A stretch of 64,000 bases of DNA from an uncultured Marinobacterium sp. (GTDB lineage: Bacteria; Pseudomonadota; Gammaproteobacteria; Pseudomonadales; Balneatricaceae): positions 310,001-374,000 of the forward strand of contig CANMWJ010000001.1 of the NCBI GenBank assembly GCA_947501565.1. The letters are read 5' to 3'. A program made the position numbers and the translations under genes. How positions within the stretch are numbered: the stretch's first letter is position 1; each line of letters begins with the position of its first letter. Of this stretch, positions 16,100 through 24,585 are shown in pieces. The notes beneath the pieces are model-generated. The model had not been told where the DNA came from, ran no database searches, and saw nothing but the letters and a program-made list of their open reading frames with translations.

Positions 16100-17245
16100 A
16101 TGAACTCCATTGCACAGCTGTCTGGAACATTAAGTGTTCGCGTCGATTGGCACGAGGGTGTGATCGAGCGGATGACGTTAAACAGCAGTCGTCCGCGACA
16201 GGTTACGCAGCTGCTGTGTGGTAAACCCATAGATCAGGCCCTGACCTTGGTGCCGATGATCTATTCGCTCTGCGGTGTGGCACAGAAAGTTGCCGCGCTG
16301 AGGGCGGCAGAAAGTGCGTTGGGCTTAGAGGTATCAGCCGAGGTTGATCAGGCGCGCAGGGTACTGGTGCTGGCTGAGACTGCCCGGGAACTGGGATTAC
16401 GCCTCTCGCAACATTGGTTTGCAGACGCTGTTTCAGGCAAATCTCAGGCGGTAAAACTGATTCAGTGGTTTACAGCCGTAAATGCTGAGTTGCAGTGGGC
16501 GCTCGAGTTGAATCCAACGCATGGCCGGAAAACTGATACGCTTAACTATGCTGTTGATCTGAAAGCGATATTACACCCGATGGTGGGTACAGAGAGTGAG
16601 TTGGGCTGTGTGTTGTTCGGCAACGCTGAGGCTAATCCTCTGAAGGCTCATGTGCGGGATCTGCAGGAGCAGTTCGGTGCGGTAAAGCTTAACTGCGCCG
16701 CAGCGCCGCTGCCGGGAGTGAAAAGCAACGAGTTGCACTCGCTGCTGGCGGATACCGAGCACGCTTTGGCGCAGGACGATGGTGCCCAGTTTGCTGCTCG
16801 TCCAAGCTGGAAGGGGGCCTGCCACGAAACCAGCGCCTGGACCCGGAACCGAGATGTGGGTCTGGTGGTGCAGGGTCAGTCTGCAGGTCTGAGTGCGCTG
16901 GCGTTGCGTTTTCTGGCGCTGGCGTCTGAACTGCAGGTATTGCCTGCGCGGATGCGGTCAGTTGAGGTGTGCTCTGGTCGGCTGTGGCAAGGAACCGGTG
17001 CAGTGGGTATTGGCGCGATAGAAGCCGCCCGCGGTTTGCTTATCCACCGTATAGAGCTGGAGGGGGAGATCGTGCGAGACTACAAGATAGTTGCCCCCAC
17101 CGAGTGGAACTTTCATCCACAAGGGACTCTGGTCCAGATGCTGGAAGGCGTAAAGGTGAGCCGGGAGCGGCTTTACAATCTGGTGGAGAAACTGATCCTG
17201 CTGGTCGACCCCTGCGTTGACTGGGAGATCGAGATCGGAAACTGA
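16100..17245 (+). CDS. hupK: HupK, large-subunit-like hydrogenase scaffold
   Basis: HupK resembles a shortened HupL with partly lost metal ligands and is thought to act as a scaffold for the Fe(CN)2CO unit. In this 381-residue protein the N-terminal ligand motif reads SLCGVAQ instead of CGVC. The C-terminal one reads LLVDPCVDWEIE instead of DPCxxC, so one Cys of each pair remains. No cleavable tail follows. The gene is 11 bases after hupJ and two bases before hypA, closing the hup part of the operon. The family call rests on these degenerate motifs and position. Confidence 0.9.
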   Translation: MNSIAQLSGTLSVRVDWHEGVIERMTLNSSRPRQVTQLLCGKPIDQALTLVPMIYSLCGVAQKVAALRAAESALGLEVSAEVDQARRVLVLAETARELGLRLSQHWFADAVSGKSQAVKLIQWFTAVNAELQWALELNPTHGRKTDTLNYAVDLKAILHPMVGTESELGCVLFGNAEANPLKAHVRDLQEQFGAVKLNCAAAPLPGVKSNELHSLLADTEHALAQDDGAQFAARPSWKGACHETSAWTRNRDVGLVVQGQSAGLSALALRFLALASELQVLPARMRSVEVCSGRLWQGTGAVGIGAIEAARGLLIHRIELEGEIVRDYKIVAPTEWNFHPQGTLVQMLEGVKVSRERLYNLVEKLILLVDPCVDWEIEIGN

Positions 17246-17247
17246 TT

Positions 17248-17589
17248 ATGCATGAGATGTCGATTGCCGAAGGGATCATCCAGGTCCTGGAAGAGCAGGC
17301 AAAAGAACAGAATTACCAGCGGGTAAAAACCGTGTGGCTGGAGATCGGCCCGCTGGCGATGATTGAGACGGATGCTTTGATGTTCTGTTTCGATGCAGTC
17401 ACACGGGGCAGCCTCGCCGAGGGGGCTAAACTGAACATTATAAATATAGAGGGCGAAGCCTTCTGCATGCAGTGCCTGAAAACCGTGCCTGTGCAGAAGC
17501 GCTATGACGCCTGCCCGGAGTGTGGCAGCTACCAGTTGCAGGTCACTCAGGGGGATGAAATGCGGATTAAAGAGCTGGAGGTCGAATAA
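17248..17589 (+). CDS. hypA: Nickel metallochaperone HypA
   Basis: HypA delivers nickel to the hydrogenase large subunit together with HypB. The 113-residue protein starts [10 protein letters not shown], with the nickel-binding His2, and has the zinc site made of CMQC and CPECGS. Start and length are standard. It is two bases downstream of hupK and two bases upstream of hypB, so it belongs to the same transcription unit. Confidence 0.97.
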   Translation: MHEMSIAEGIIQVLEEQAKEQNYQRVKTVWLEIGPLAMIETDALMFCFDAVTRGSLAEGAKLNIINIEGEAFCMQCLKTVPVQKRYDACPECGSYQLQVTQGDEMRIKELEVE

Positions 17590-17591
17590 GT

Positions 17592-18599
17592 ATGTGTACC
17601 GTTTGCGGATGTGCTGAGGGTGAAGTTCAGATTGAGGGGGGGCATCACCATCATGAGCATGACCACAGCCACGATCACCACCATCACGACCATCACGACC
17701 ATCACGACCATCACGACCATCACGACCACAGCCATGCTCATGGCCACTCACATAGCCACGATCACTCGCATGATCACTCGCATGATCACGAGCATCACCA
17801 CCACGACGAAGGCACCGTGGTGGCCGAAGGAGACAATATCCACTTTGGTAAAGGTCCGGCCCACGCTCACGTAGCAGGCATGAGCCAGAGCCGTATGGTG
17901 CAGATCGAGCAGGATATTCTGGGTAAGAATGACCGCTATGCGGCGATCAACCGCGCCCGTTTCGAACAGCAGAGTCTGTTCGTGCTCAACCTGGTATCCA
18001 GCCCGGGTTCCGGTAAAACCACCTTGCTGACCGAAACCATCAACCGGATCAAAGAAGCTCGCAAAGTCGCCGTGATCGAAGGCGACCAGCAGACCGCCAA
18101 CGATGCCGACCGCATCCGTGAAACCGGTGTGCCAGCGATTCAGGTAAACACCGGTAAAGGCTGTCATCTGGATGCACACATGGTCGGTCATGCGATGGAA
18201 AAGTTCGAGGATATGAAAGGTGGCCTGCTGTTTATCGAAAACGTGGGCAACTTGGTGTGTCCGGCTGCCTTTGATCTGGGCGAGGCGCACAAAGTGGCGA
18301 TCCTCTCCGTGACCGAAGGTGAAGACAAACCACTGAAATACCCGGATATGTTCCACGCCGCAGACCTGATGATCCTCAACAAAACAGACCTGCTGCCGTA
18401 CCTGGATTTCGATGTGGAGCGTTGTATCGAATACGCCCGTCAGGTGAATCCGAATATTCAGGTGATGCAACTGTCTGCTCGTTCCGGTGAAGGTATGGAT
18501 GAGTGGATCGAGTGGCTGGAGAGCCACCGCAAAAATATGATCCAGAGTCGTATAGACGCGCTGCAATCTGAAATCGACCAGTTCCAGGCGTTGCTATGA
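17592..18599 (+). CDS. hypB: GTPase and nickel-storage protein HypB with long His-rich domain
   Basis: HypB drives nickel transfer by GTP hydrolysis. The 335-residue protein starts [10 protein letters not shown], the high-affinity nickel motif of the CxxCGC type. Residues about 17-75 are almost only His and Asp with some Ser and Glu, a nickel-storage stretch. Five perfect CATCACGAC units (17682-17726, His-His-Asp) are followed by repeats of the CATGATCACTCG kind. The G domain starts near residue 130 with the P-loop [11 protein letters not shown] and continues with [10 protein letters not shown] and LNKTDLLPY. The stop overlaps the hupR start (ATGA). Confidence 0.97.
   Translation: MCTVCGCAEGEVQIEGGHHHHEHDHSHDHHHHDHHDHHDHHDHHDHSHAHGHSHSHDHSHDHSHDHEHHHHDEGTVVAEGDNIHFGKGPAHAHVAGMSQSRMVQIEQDILGKNDRYAAINRARFEQQSLFVLNLVSSPGSGKTTLLTETINRIKEARKVAVIEGDQQTANDADRIRETGVPAIQVNTGKGCHLDAHMVGHAMEKFEDMKGGLLFIENVGNLVCPAAFDLGEAHKVAILSVTEGEDKPLKYPDMFHAADLMILNKTDLLPYLDFDVERCIEYARQVNPNIQVMQLSARSGEGMDEWIEWLESHRKNMIQSRIDALQSEIDQFQALL
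17682..17726 (+). repeat. Five tandem 9-bp repeats within hypB
   Basis: Five exact CATCACGAC units in the hypB frame encode His-His-Asp. Such an array can gain or lose units without shifting the frame, so the nickel-binding tail may vary in length among strains. Confidence 0.95.
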
Positions 18600-20077
18600 T
18601 CGATTTTGAGAATCGTCCAACCGTCCTTTGCGTCGACGACGAGATCCGTTCGCTGGAGACGCTGGAGCGTACGCTGGATGAGGAGTTTGATGTCCTTACC
18701 GCTAGCAGCGCAGACGAAGCGATGGCGCTGCTGGAACGCAACGACGTGCAGGCGATCCTCTGCGATCAGCGTATGCCGGACAAAACCGGGGTGGCGTTCC
18801 TCACCGAGGTACGTGAACGTTGGCCGCAGATCGCGCGTCTCATTCTCTCCGGTTACACTGACTCCGAGGACATCATCAAAGGGCTGAACGAAGCGGGCAT
18901 CCTGCAATACATCACCAAACCTTGGCACCCGGATAACCTGCTGCTGATCATGCGGGGCGCTTGTCGCCTGTATGAACTGCAGAACGAGAACGAGCTGCTG
19001 GCGATGGAGATGCGTCTGACCGAAGGGCAGGCAGAAGAGAACATCACCCAGAAGAAACAGCGTTTGCAGCAGGCGTTCCAGCTGGACGAGATTCAGCGTC
19101 ATCAAGATAGCCCCCTGAACGCGCTCTGCAATCAGGCGGGCAAGATCGCCCCTTACGATGTCTCTGTGCTGGTGACCGGACCCTCTGGTGCCGGTAAAGA
19201 GCTGTTCGCCCGCGCGCTGCATTACAACAGCCTGCGTGCCGAGAAACCCTTCGTGGTCGAGAATTGCGGTGCGATACCGGATGAACTGTTGGCTTCCGAG
19301 CTCTTCGGCCATAAGAAAGGCTCCTTTACCGGCGCAATCACCGACCATGTGGGCCTGTTTGAGCAGGCGGATGGCGGCACCATCTTTCTTGATGAGATCG
19401 GCGAGATCAGCCCTGCGTTTCAGGTGAAACTGCTGCGTGTCTTGCAGGAGCGCGAAGTGCGGCGCATCGGTGAACATCAACGCCGCAAAGTGAACGTGCG
19501 CATCGTGGCTTCCACCAACCGCGATCTGGAAGAGGAGGTGCGCGCCGGACGTTTCCGTCAGGATCTCTACTTCCGTCTTGCTGAGGTTACCCTAGAGCTG
19601 CCCCCACTGGAGCGTCGAGTTGTGGATATCCCGGTATTGGCGAACAGCTTCCTCGACAAAGCGATGCAGGACTTCGACAAACCGGTAAAAGGTTTTACCG
19701 AGGAAGCGTTGGATTGCATGCGCCGCTACTGCTGGCCGGGTAACGTACGTGAGTTGCAGAACGAAGTACGCCGTATGCTGGTGTTGGCCGACGACGAGTG
19801 GCTGTCAGCGGATCTGCTCAGCCCGCGTGTCCTGCGCGCGGCTCCGGTGGATGAGGCCGAAGAGACTGAAATTCTGGCAGGTCTCGAAGGCACGCTGAAA
19901 GAGCGTGTTGAAACGCTGGAAAAACGGATTTTGCGCGAGACCCTGATCCGCCACCGCTGGAACAAAAGCCGTGCCTCCAAAGAGCTGGGGCTCTCCCGTG
20001 TGGGGCTGCGCTCCAAGCTGGAACGTTACGCTCTGGAGCAAAGTACCCCCTCTGCCGTACCCGAGCAGAAACAGTAA
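18596..20077 (+). CDS. hoxA: NtrC-family hydrogenase regulator HupR/HoxA
   Basis: This 493-residue sigma-54 activator begins with a receiver domain (1-125) holding D14/D15, phosphoacceptor D57 (ILCDQRMPD) and K108. The AAA+ domain has Walker A GPSGAGKE (195-202), GSFTGA at 242-247 (Ser for the second residue of GAFTGA) and Walker [13 protein letters not shown] Fis-type helix-turn-helix ([20 protein letters not shown]) ends the protein. In known hup/hox loci this regulator controls hydrogenase genes. Three sigma-54 promoters here are its likely targets. No HupT/HoxJ kinase or sensory hydrogenase is present in the window. It overlaps hypB by four bases. Confidence 0.95.
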   Translation: MIDFENRPTVLCVDDEIRSLETLERTLDEEFDVLTASSADEAMALLERNDVQAILCDQRMPDKTGVAFLTEVRERWPQIARLILSGYTDSEDIIKGLNEAGILQYITKPWHPDNLLLIMRGACRLYELQNENELLAMEMRLTEGQAEENITQKKQRLQQAFQLDEIQRHQDSPLNALCNQAGKIAPYDVSVLVTGPSGAGKELFARALHYNSLRAEKPFVVENCGAIPDELLASELFGHKKGSFTGAITDHVGLFEQADGGTIFLDEIGEISPAFQVKLLRVLQEREVRRIGEHQRRKVNVRIVASTNRDLEEEVRAGRFRQDLYFRLAEVTLELPPLERRVVDIPVLANSFLDKAMQDFDKPVKGFTEEALDCMRRYCWPGNVRELQNEVRRMLVLADDEWLSADLLSPRVLRAAPVDEAEETEILAGLEGTLKERVETLEKRILRETLIRHRWNKSRASKELGLSRVGLRSKLERYALEQSTPSAVPEQKQ

Positions 20078-20106
20078 CCAGACCGAATTGCGAGAGTAGT
20101 TGAGTT

Positions 20107-20388
20107 ATGTGTTTAGGAATTCCCGGCCAGATCGTTGAGATCAAAGATGCTGCTGAAGGTATGGCGATGGTCAATGTCTCCGGCGTGAAACGTGAGGTCA
20201 ATCTGGGTTGTGTGTTGCCGGAAGACGGCAATCTGGATGCGTTGATCGGCCGCTGGACGCTGGTCCACGTTGGCTTCGCCATGAGCCTGATCGACGAAGA
20301 GGAAGCGCAAAAGACGCTGGAGATTCTGGCTGAGCTGGGTGAGCTGCAGGAAGAGCTGGATGCTATGCAGAACACAGAGATTCACTGA
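20107..20388 (+). CDS. hypC: Hydrogenase maturation chaperone HypC
   Basis: HypC carries the Fe(CN)2CO precursor from HypD to the large subunit. The 93-residue protein starts MCLGIPGQIVEI, with the essential N-terminal Cys2. An acidic helical tail (LAELGELQEELDAM) follows the beta-barrel. It is a distinct paralogue of hupF at 13659. It is 29 bases after hoxA and 14 bases before the SIS-domain gene. Confidence 0.97.
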   Translation: MCLGIPGQIVEIKDAAEGMAMVNVSGVKREVNLGCVLPEDGNLDALIGRWTLVHVGFAMSLIDEEEAQKTLEILAELGELQEELDAMQNTEIH

Positions 20389-20402
20389 GCAGGTGCTGAG
20401 AA

Positions 20403-21110
20403 ATGTCTGATAAGAACGATGCCAACAATATGCTCGGTGCCCTCTATCCCTTTATGGGCAGTGAGCAGGGTGACAAACCTGAAACCAGAGATAAAACCCA
20501 GGAGCTGCTGGATTCGATTCAACTGAAAACAGAAGAGAGCATCGCTGCCAAGCAGGCGTTCTTCGCCAAGTACAACAATGTACTGGCAGATATCGCCCGT
20601 GCGATTGCCGAATCCTACCGCAACGGTGGTCGCCTGATCACCGCCGGTAATGGCGGCTCCTCCTGTGACTCAGCGCATCTGGCACTGGAGTTTATGCACC
20701 CGGTGACCGCAGGCCGTCCGGCGCTGCCCGCGATCAATCTGAGCCAAGACAACGCCATGCTGACCGCCATCTCCAACGATATCGGTTTCCAGCATGTACT
20801 GCCGCGCCAGCTGCTGGCGCTGGCCAAGCCGGAAGATGTGCTGGTTGTGTTCTCCACCAGTGGCAACTCCCCCAACATCACTGCCGCCTGCAAAAAGGCA
20901 AAACAGCTGGGGCTGGTGGTGGTGGCGTTCTCCGGCGGTGACGGCGGCGAGCTGGCAGGCAGCAAAGCGGTGGATCACTGCCTGATCGTGGAGACCGACA
21001 GCGTGCACCGTATTCAGGAGTGCCATCTGGTGAGCTACCACATCCTCTGGGATCTGGTGCACACCCTGTTGGCAGACGAACGCGGTTTTATGGGTGAGCA
21101 CGGCCGTTAA
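20403..21110 (+). CDS. GmhA-like SIS-domain protein inside the hyp operon
   Basis: This 235-residue protein resembles sedoheptulose-7-phosphate isomerase GmhA. It shows AGNGGSSCDSAHLALEF and VFSTSGNSPNITAACKKA phosphosugar-binding loops and an IQECHLVSYHILWDLVH C-terminal helix. An N-terminal extension of about 30 residues is extra relative to GmhA. It lies between hypC and hypD, with 14 bases before it. The surrounding genes all serve hydrogenase assembly, so it may have been recruited to that system rather than to lipopolysaccharide heptose synthesis. No other heptose genes are seen nearby. The substrate is unknown. Confidence 0.88.
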   Translation: MSDKNDANNMLGALYPFMGSEQGDKPETRDKTQELLDSIQLKTEESIAAKQAFFAKYNNVLADIARAIAESYRNGGRLITAGNGGSSCDSAHLALEFMHPVTAGRPALPAINLSQDNAMLTAISNDIGFQHVLPRQLLALAKPEDVLVVFSTSGNSPNITAACKKAKQLGLVVVAFSGGDGGELAGSKAVDHCLIVETDSVHRIQECHLVSYHILWDLVHTLLADERGFMGEHGR

Positions 21111-21127
21111 TTGATCGATCGGTTGTG

Positions 21128-21214
21128 TGTTGGGCATCACTGGCGTGATGGCCAACCTACACCATTGGGTTAACACCGCCCGTAGGTTGGCCTTTGCGCA
21201 GCAAAGCCCAACAA
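21128..21214. repeat. Dispersed palindromic repeat, copy 2, between the SIS gene and hypD
   Basis: TGTTGGGCATCACTGGCGTG, ATGGCCAACCTAC, CGTAGGTTGGC and GCAAAGCCCAACA form two hairpins head to head. It lies inside the hyp run and could influence hypD mRNA stability or level. Confidence 0.85.
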
Positions 21215-21243
21215 ATACTAAAAATCTCTGTGAGCAAAGACAG

Positions 21244-22371
21244 ATGAAATTTGTAGACGAATTCCGTGATCCAGATATGGCGAAAGCGATTCTGGAACGT
21301 ATCCACACCCTGGTTGATGAGATCCCGCAGGCGCAGGAGCGTCCGCTGCAGATTATGGAGGTGTGCGGTGGCCACACCCATTCCATCTTCCGCTACGGCC
21401 TCGAAGAGCTGCTACCGGACAAGATCGAACTGGTACACGGTCCGGGCTGTCCGGTGTGTGTATTGCCGATGGGACGTGTGGATGACTGCGTGGCGATCGC
21501 CGAGCAACCCGATGTGATTTTCACCACGTTCGGGGACGCGATGCGTGTGCCGGGTTCGAAGAAAAGTCTGCAACAGGCCAAAGCGGAAGGTTGTGATATC
21601 CGTATGGTCTACTCGCCGATGGATGCCCTGGCGCTGGCGCGTAAGCACCCCGACAAAAAGGTGGTGTTCTTTGGTCTGGGTTTTGAAACCACCATGCCAA
21701 GCACGGCGCTGACCGTTAAGCAGGCGGAGAAGGAGGGGATCAACAACTTCTATCTGTTCTGCAACCACATCACCATCATCCCAACCATCAAGGCGATCCT
21801 GGATTCACCGGATATGTACATCGACGGTTTCCTGGGACCGGGCCATGTGAGCATGGTGATCGGTCAGGCCCCGTACGAGTTTATCTCCGCCCAGTACAAC
21901 CGTCCGCTGATCATCTCTGGCTTTGAACCACTGGACGTGTTGCAGTCCCTGCTGATGGTGCTGGAGCAGTTAAAAGCGGGCGAAGCCAAGATCGAAAACC
22001 AGTACAAACGTATCGTGCCGGATGGCGGCAATATGCAGGCGTTGCGTGCTGTGTCTGATGTGTTTGAACTGCGTGAGTTCTTCGAATGGCGTGGCCTGGG
22101 GTCTATCGATCACTCTGGCGTGCGTATCCGTGACGGTTACGCCCAGTATGATGCGGAGCGTGCCTTTGCCCTGCCAAACCTCAAGATCGCCGATCCAAAA
22201 TCCTGCCAGTGCGGTGAGGTGCTGAAAGGCGTGATCAAACCCTGGCAGTGCAAGGTGTTTGGCAAGCAGTGCACACCGGAAACACCGATGGGTGCATTGA
22301 TGGTCTCCACCGAAGGAGCCTGCTCTGCGTACTATAGCTACGGCAAAATCGAAGCCCGCAATATCGCATAA
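21244..22371 (+). CDS. hypD: Hydrogenase maturation factor HypD
   Basis: HypD is the Fe-S protein on which the CN and CO ligands are assembled with HypC. The ATG at 21244 (MKFVDEFRDPD) is chosen because it matches the normal HypD N-terminus. The upstream extension to 21127 is translated repeat sequence. The 375-residue protein has CGGHTH, GPGCPVC and the C-terminal cluster cysteines in SCQCGEVLKG, KPWQCKVFGKQCTP and STEGACSAYY. The ribosome site is weak (GTGAGC). The stop codon is part of a long palindrome (22371-22489). Confidence 0.97.
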   Translation: MKFVDEFRDPDMAKAILERIHTLVDEIPQAQERPLQIMEVCGGHTHSIFRYGLEELLPDKIELVHGPGCPVCVLPMGRVDDCVAIAEQPDVIFTTFGDAMRVPGSKKSLQQAKAEGCDIRMVYSPMDALALARKHPDKKVVFFGLGFETTMPSTALTVKQAEKEGINNFYLFCNHITIIPTIKAILDSPDMYIDGFLGPGHVSMVIGQAPYEFISAQYNRPLIISGFEPLDVLQSLLMVLEQLKAGEAKIENQYKRIVPDGGNMQALRAVSDVFELREFFEWRGLGSIDHSGVRIRDGYAQYDAERAFALPNLKIADPKSCQCGEVLKGVIKPWQCKVFGKQCTPETPMGALMVSTEGACSAYYSYGKIEARNIA

Positions 22372-22489
22372 AAAGCGACTGCGCTCGATCATACGGCGTT
22401 AAGAATCGGCTCAAAATGCTCACCTACAGTTGTAGGCTCCGCTTTTTCACCGATTCTTGCCTTGTCTGATCTTCGCTCGTAACGCTTTT
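22371..22489. repeat. Long interrupted palindrome between hypD and hypE
   Basis: Paired arms are AAAAGCG/CGCTTTT, GATCA/TGATC, AAGAATCGG/CCGATTCTT and CCTACA/TGTAGG, so nearly the whole 119 bases can fold into one imperfect stem. It is a different family from the GTTGGGC repeats. From memory, similar elements with AAAATGCTC and CTCCGCTTTTTC blocks are dispersed in other marine gammaproteobacteria. Confidence 0.75.
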
Positions 22490-22518
22490 ATATCTAATGA
22501 CAGTAATGAGATTTATCG

Positions 22519-23565
22519 ATGAGTAAACCACAACGTACCCTGAAAGCATCCACCATCACTATGGCGCACGGCGCGGGCGGTAAGGCGATGCGTGACCTGA
22601 TTGAAGATGTGTTTGTGGGCACCTTTGATAATGAAAATCTCAACAAGCTGGAAGACCAGGCGCGCTTTGAACTGGCCGATCTGCAGGTGCAGGGCCGGAA
22701 GTTGGCGTTCACCACCGACAGCTATGTGGTTGATCCGGTGGAGTTTCCGGGCGGTGATATCGGCACGCTTGCGGTGAACGGTACGGTCAATGATCTTGCC
22801 GTATCGGGCGCGATCCCTAAATACCTCTCCTGCGGCATGATTCTGGAGGAGGGGCTGGAGGTGGAGCTGCTGCGCCGCATCGTCACCTCCATGCGCCAGG
22901 CCGCCGATGACGCGGGTGTCACCATCGTTACCGGTGATACCAAGGTGGTGCCGAAGGGTAAAGGTGACAAGATCTTCATCAACACCACCGGTATCGGCGT
23001 GATCCCTGAAGGTGTGGATATCTCCGCCGAGAACTGTAAACCGGGTGACAAGATCATCGTCAATGGTTTTGTCGGTGATCACGGTGCGGCGATCCTCAAC
23101 GCCCGTGGTGATCTGGCGCTGGATGTTGAGCTGAAAACCGATTGCCAGCCGCTGCACGGCTTGGTGCAGGCGATGCTGGAGATCTGCCCAGAGCTGCACG
23201 CAGTACGTGATGCCTCCCGTGGTGGAGTGGCAACGGTGCTGAACGAGTTTGCGGAATCCTCTGAAGTCTCAATCCGCCTGATGGAGAACAAGATCCCGGT
23301 GCGCGAAGAGGTGCGTGGTGTCTGCGAAATCTTAGGTCTTGATGCGCTCTACTTTGCCAACGAAGGCAAGCTGGTGGCCGTGGTGCCGGGAGATAAAGCC
23401 GATGCTGTTCTCGATGTGATGCAATCTCACCCGGCCGGTGAAGGATCCGCAATCATCGGTGAGGTGATCGAGGGTTACGCTGGGCGTGTGCTGGTACAGA
23501 CCGGCTTCGGCGGTGAACGTATTCTCGATATGCTGGTGGGTGAACAGCTGCCACGTATTTGCTAA
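22519..23565 (+). CDS. hypE: Hydrogenase maturation protein HypE
   Basis: HypE dehydrates a C-terminal thiocarboxamide to a thiocyanate that supplies CN to the active-site iron. The 348-residue PurM-like ATPase has TITMAHGAGGKAMRDLI at the N-terminus, SGAIPKYLSCGM and DASRGGVATVLNEFA. It ends in GEQLPRIC, with the essential terminal cysteine at the last position. The carbamoyl donor HypF is not encoded in the window. hypE closes the maturation run; repeats follow. Confidence 0.97.
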   Translation: MSKPQRTLKASTITMAHGAGGKAMRDLIEDVFVGTFDNENLNKLEDQARFELADLQVQGRKLAFTTDSYVVDPVEFPGGDIGTLAVNGTVNDLAVSGAIPKYLSCGMILEEGLEVELLRRIVTSMRQAADDAGVTIVTGDTKVVPKGKGDKIFINTTGIGVIPEGVDISAENCKPGDKIIVNGFVGDHGAAILNARGDLALDVELKTDCQPLHGLVQAMLEICPELHAVRDASRGGVATVLNEFAESSEVSIRLMENKIPVREEVRGVCEILGLDALYFANEGKLVAVVPGDKADAVLDVMQSHPAGEGSAIIGEVIEGYAGRVLVQTGFGGERILDMLVGEQLPRIC

Positions 23566-23690
23566 CTCCTCTTATTAAAATTTCCCAGTCAGCCGCCCCT
23601 GGGGGCAAACCTTCTGGTCTTAGGCTTTTCTAAGCTGCAGGAGCCAGGGACGGCACTTTTCTCTATATACCGATCTTTCTTACCAATCGC

Positions 23691-23775
23691 CGTAGGTTAG
23701 TTTTTGTGCAGCAAAGCCCAACACTTTTAAATACATTTCATGCGTTGGGCATCACTGGCGTGATGACCTGCCTAC
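23691..23775. repeat. Dispersed palindromic repeat, copy 3 (order of halves reversed)
   Basis: CGTAGGTTAG...GCAAAGCCCAACA is followed by GCGTTGGGCATCACTGGCGT and GATGACCTGCCTAC, the same units as copy 2 in the opposite order. It lies in the 444-base gap between hypE and hupE. Apart from the repeats and the hupE terminator I see nothing else in that gap. Confidence 0.8.
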
Positions 23776-23829
23776 TTATGTCATTCTGAGCTGCGTGCAG
23801 ATTACCCAAAATCAGAGCCTGCGATGGAT

Positions 23830-23874
23830 TTGTTGGGAGTCGCTGGCGCTCGTCTCCAACCTACGAGGGGGTAA
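23830..23874. repeat. Single-unit palindromic repeat of the GTTGGGAGTCGC subtype
   Basis: TTGTTGGGAGTCGCTGGCGC followed by TCGTCTCCAACCTAC is one unit of the subtype also seen at 36983 and 60083. Confidence 0.8.
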
Positions 23875-23901
23875 CGAGTAGAATGTGGGGGGACAGCAGA
23901 C

Positions 23902-23929
23902 AAAAAAAGTCGGGCTGAAAAGCCCGACT
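23902..23929 (-). terminator. Rho-independent terminator of hupE
   Basis: On the minus strand AGTCGGGCT-TTTC-AGCCCGACT is followed directly by a run of seven T. The 9-bp stem is perfect. Confidence 0.95.
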
Positions 23930-24009
23930 GAAGAGTGGGTGACAAAGCGTCAGAAGTTGGCCTTACCCCGGCGCATGTAAGGTTGGGGACCGAGGTCAGA
24001 CCGGAACGG

Positions 24010-24585
24010 TCAGGCTGCCAGCAGGGTGGCGCCTGCAGCAGCGATTGCCAGACCAGCCAGTTTGGCCAGTGCCGGCAGGTGTGCCTTAACGGTGTGTGCT
24101 GCAAACCCACCGCCGAGGTGAAGCATCAGGCTAGAGCCGAGGAAGCCTGCTGCAAACAGAGTCATGGAAGAAGCCGCAGCTTCTGCACCATGCGCGTAAC
24201 CGTGAAACAGCGCGAAGGTTGCGCTCAGGCCCAGTGCCGCTGCCGCAGGCAAGCGTGCAGCCGCCGCTATCAACAGACCCAACATCAGTACCGATGTCGC
24301 GATACCACCTTCAACCACCGGCAGGCTAAATGCGCTCTGACCGAGCATAAAACCCGCGATCAGCACCAGCATAAACGTCAGTGGGATCTGCAGGCGCAGG
24401 TTATCTTTCTGCATCGCGGCCCAGAAACCAACAGCCAGCATCGCCAGCAGGTGGTCGATACCCACCAGTGGATGGATCAGACCGCTCAGCAGGCTGTTGT
24501 GTTCAGCGACTGAGCCGGTGTGTGCCAGCGCGGGGGCAGAGGCGACAGCCAGCAGGGAGGTAAAGGCGGCTACTTTCATCTTCAT
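24010..24585 (-). CDS. hupE: HupE/UreJ-family nickel permease
   Basis: This 191-residue protein has a cleavable-type N-terminal signal ending PALAHTG and about six transmembrane helices. The family signature HPLVGIDHLLAMLAVGFWA and a second His-containing helix (ALFHGYAHGAEA) are present. HupE proteins import nickel and are often linked to hydrogenase or urease loci. It is transcribed toward hypE from its own sigma-54-like promoter (24650-24665) and ends in a strong terminator. This places nickel supply under probable co-regulation with the hydrogenase. Confidence 0.95.
   Translation of the reverse strand: MKMKVAAFTSLLAVASAPALAHTGSVAEHNSLLSGLIHPLVGIDHLLAMLAVGFWAAMQKDNLRLQIPLTFMLVLIAGFMLGQSAFSLPVVEGGIATSVLMLGLLIAAAARLPAAAALGLSATFALFHGYAHGAEAAASSMTLFAAGFLGSSLMLHLGGGFAAHTVKAHLPALAKLAGLAIAAAGATLLAA

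Noticed and set aside
17641-17815. CRISPR-like short tandem repeats
   Set aside because: The repeats are contiguous without spacers and lie in frame within hypB, coding for the His-rich nickel tail.
21128-23874. Possible CRISPR array or IS end sequences between hyp genes
   Set aside because: Copies are palindromic, irregularly spaced and lack unique spacers of constant size; no transposase frame is present. They fit REP-like elements.
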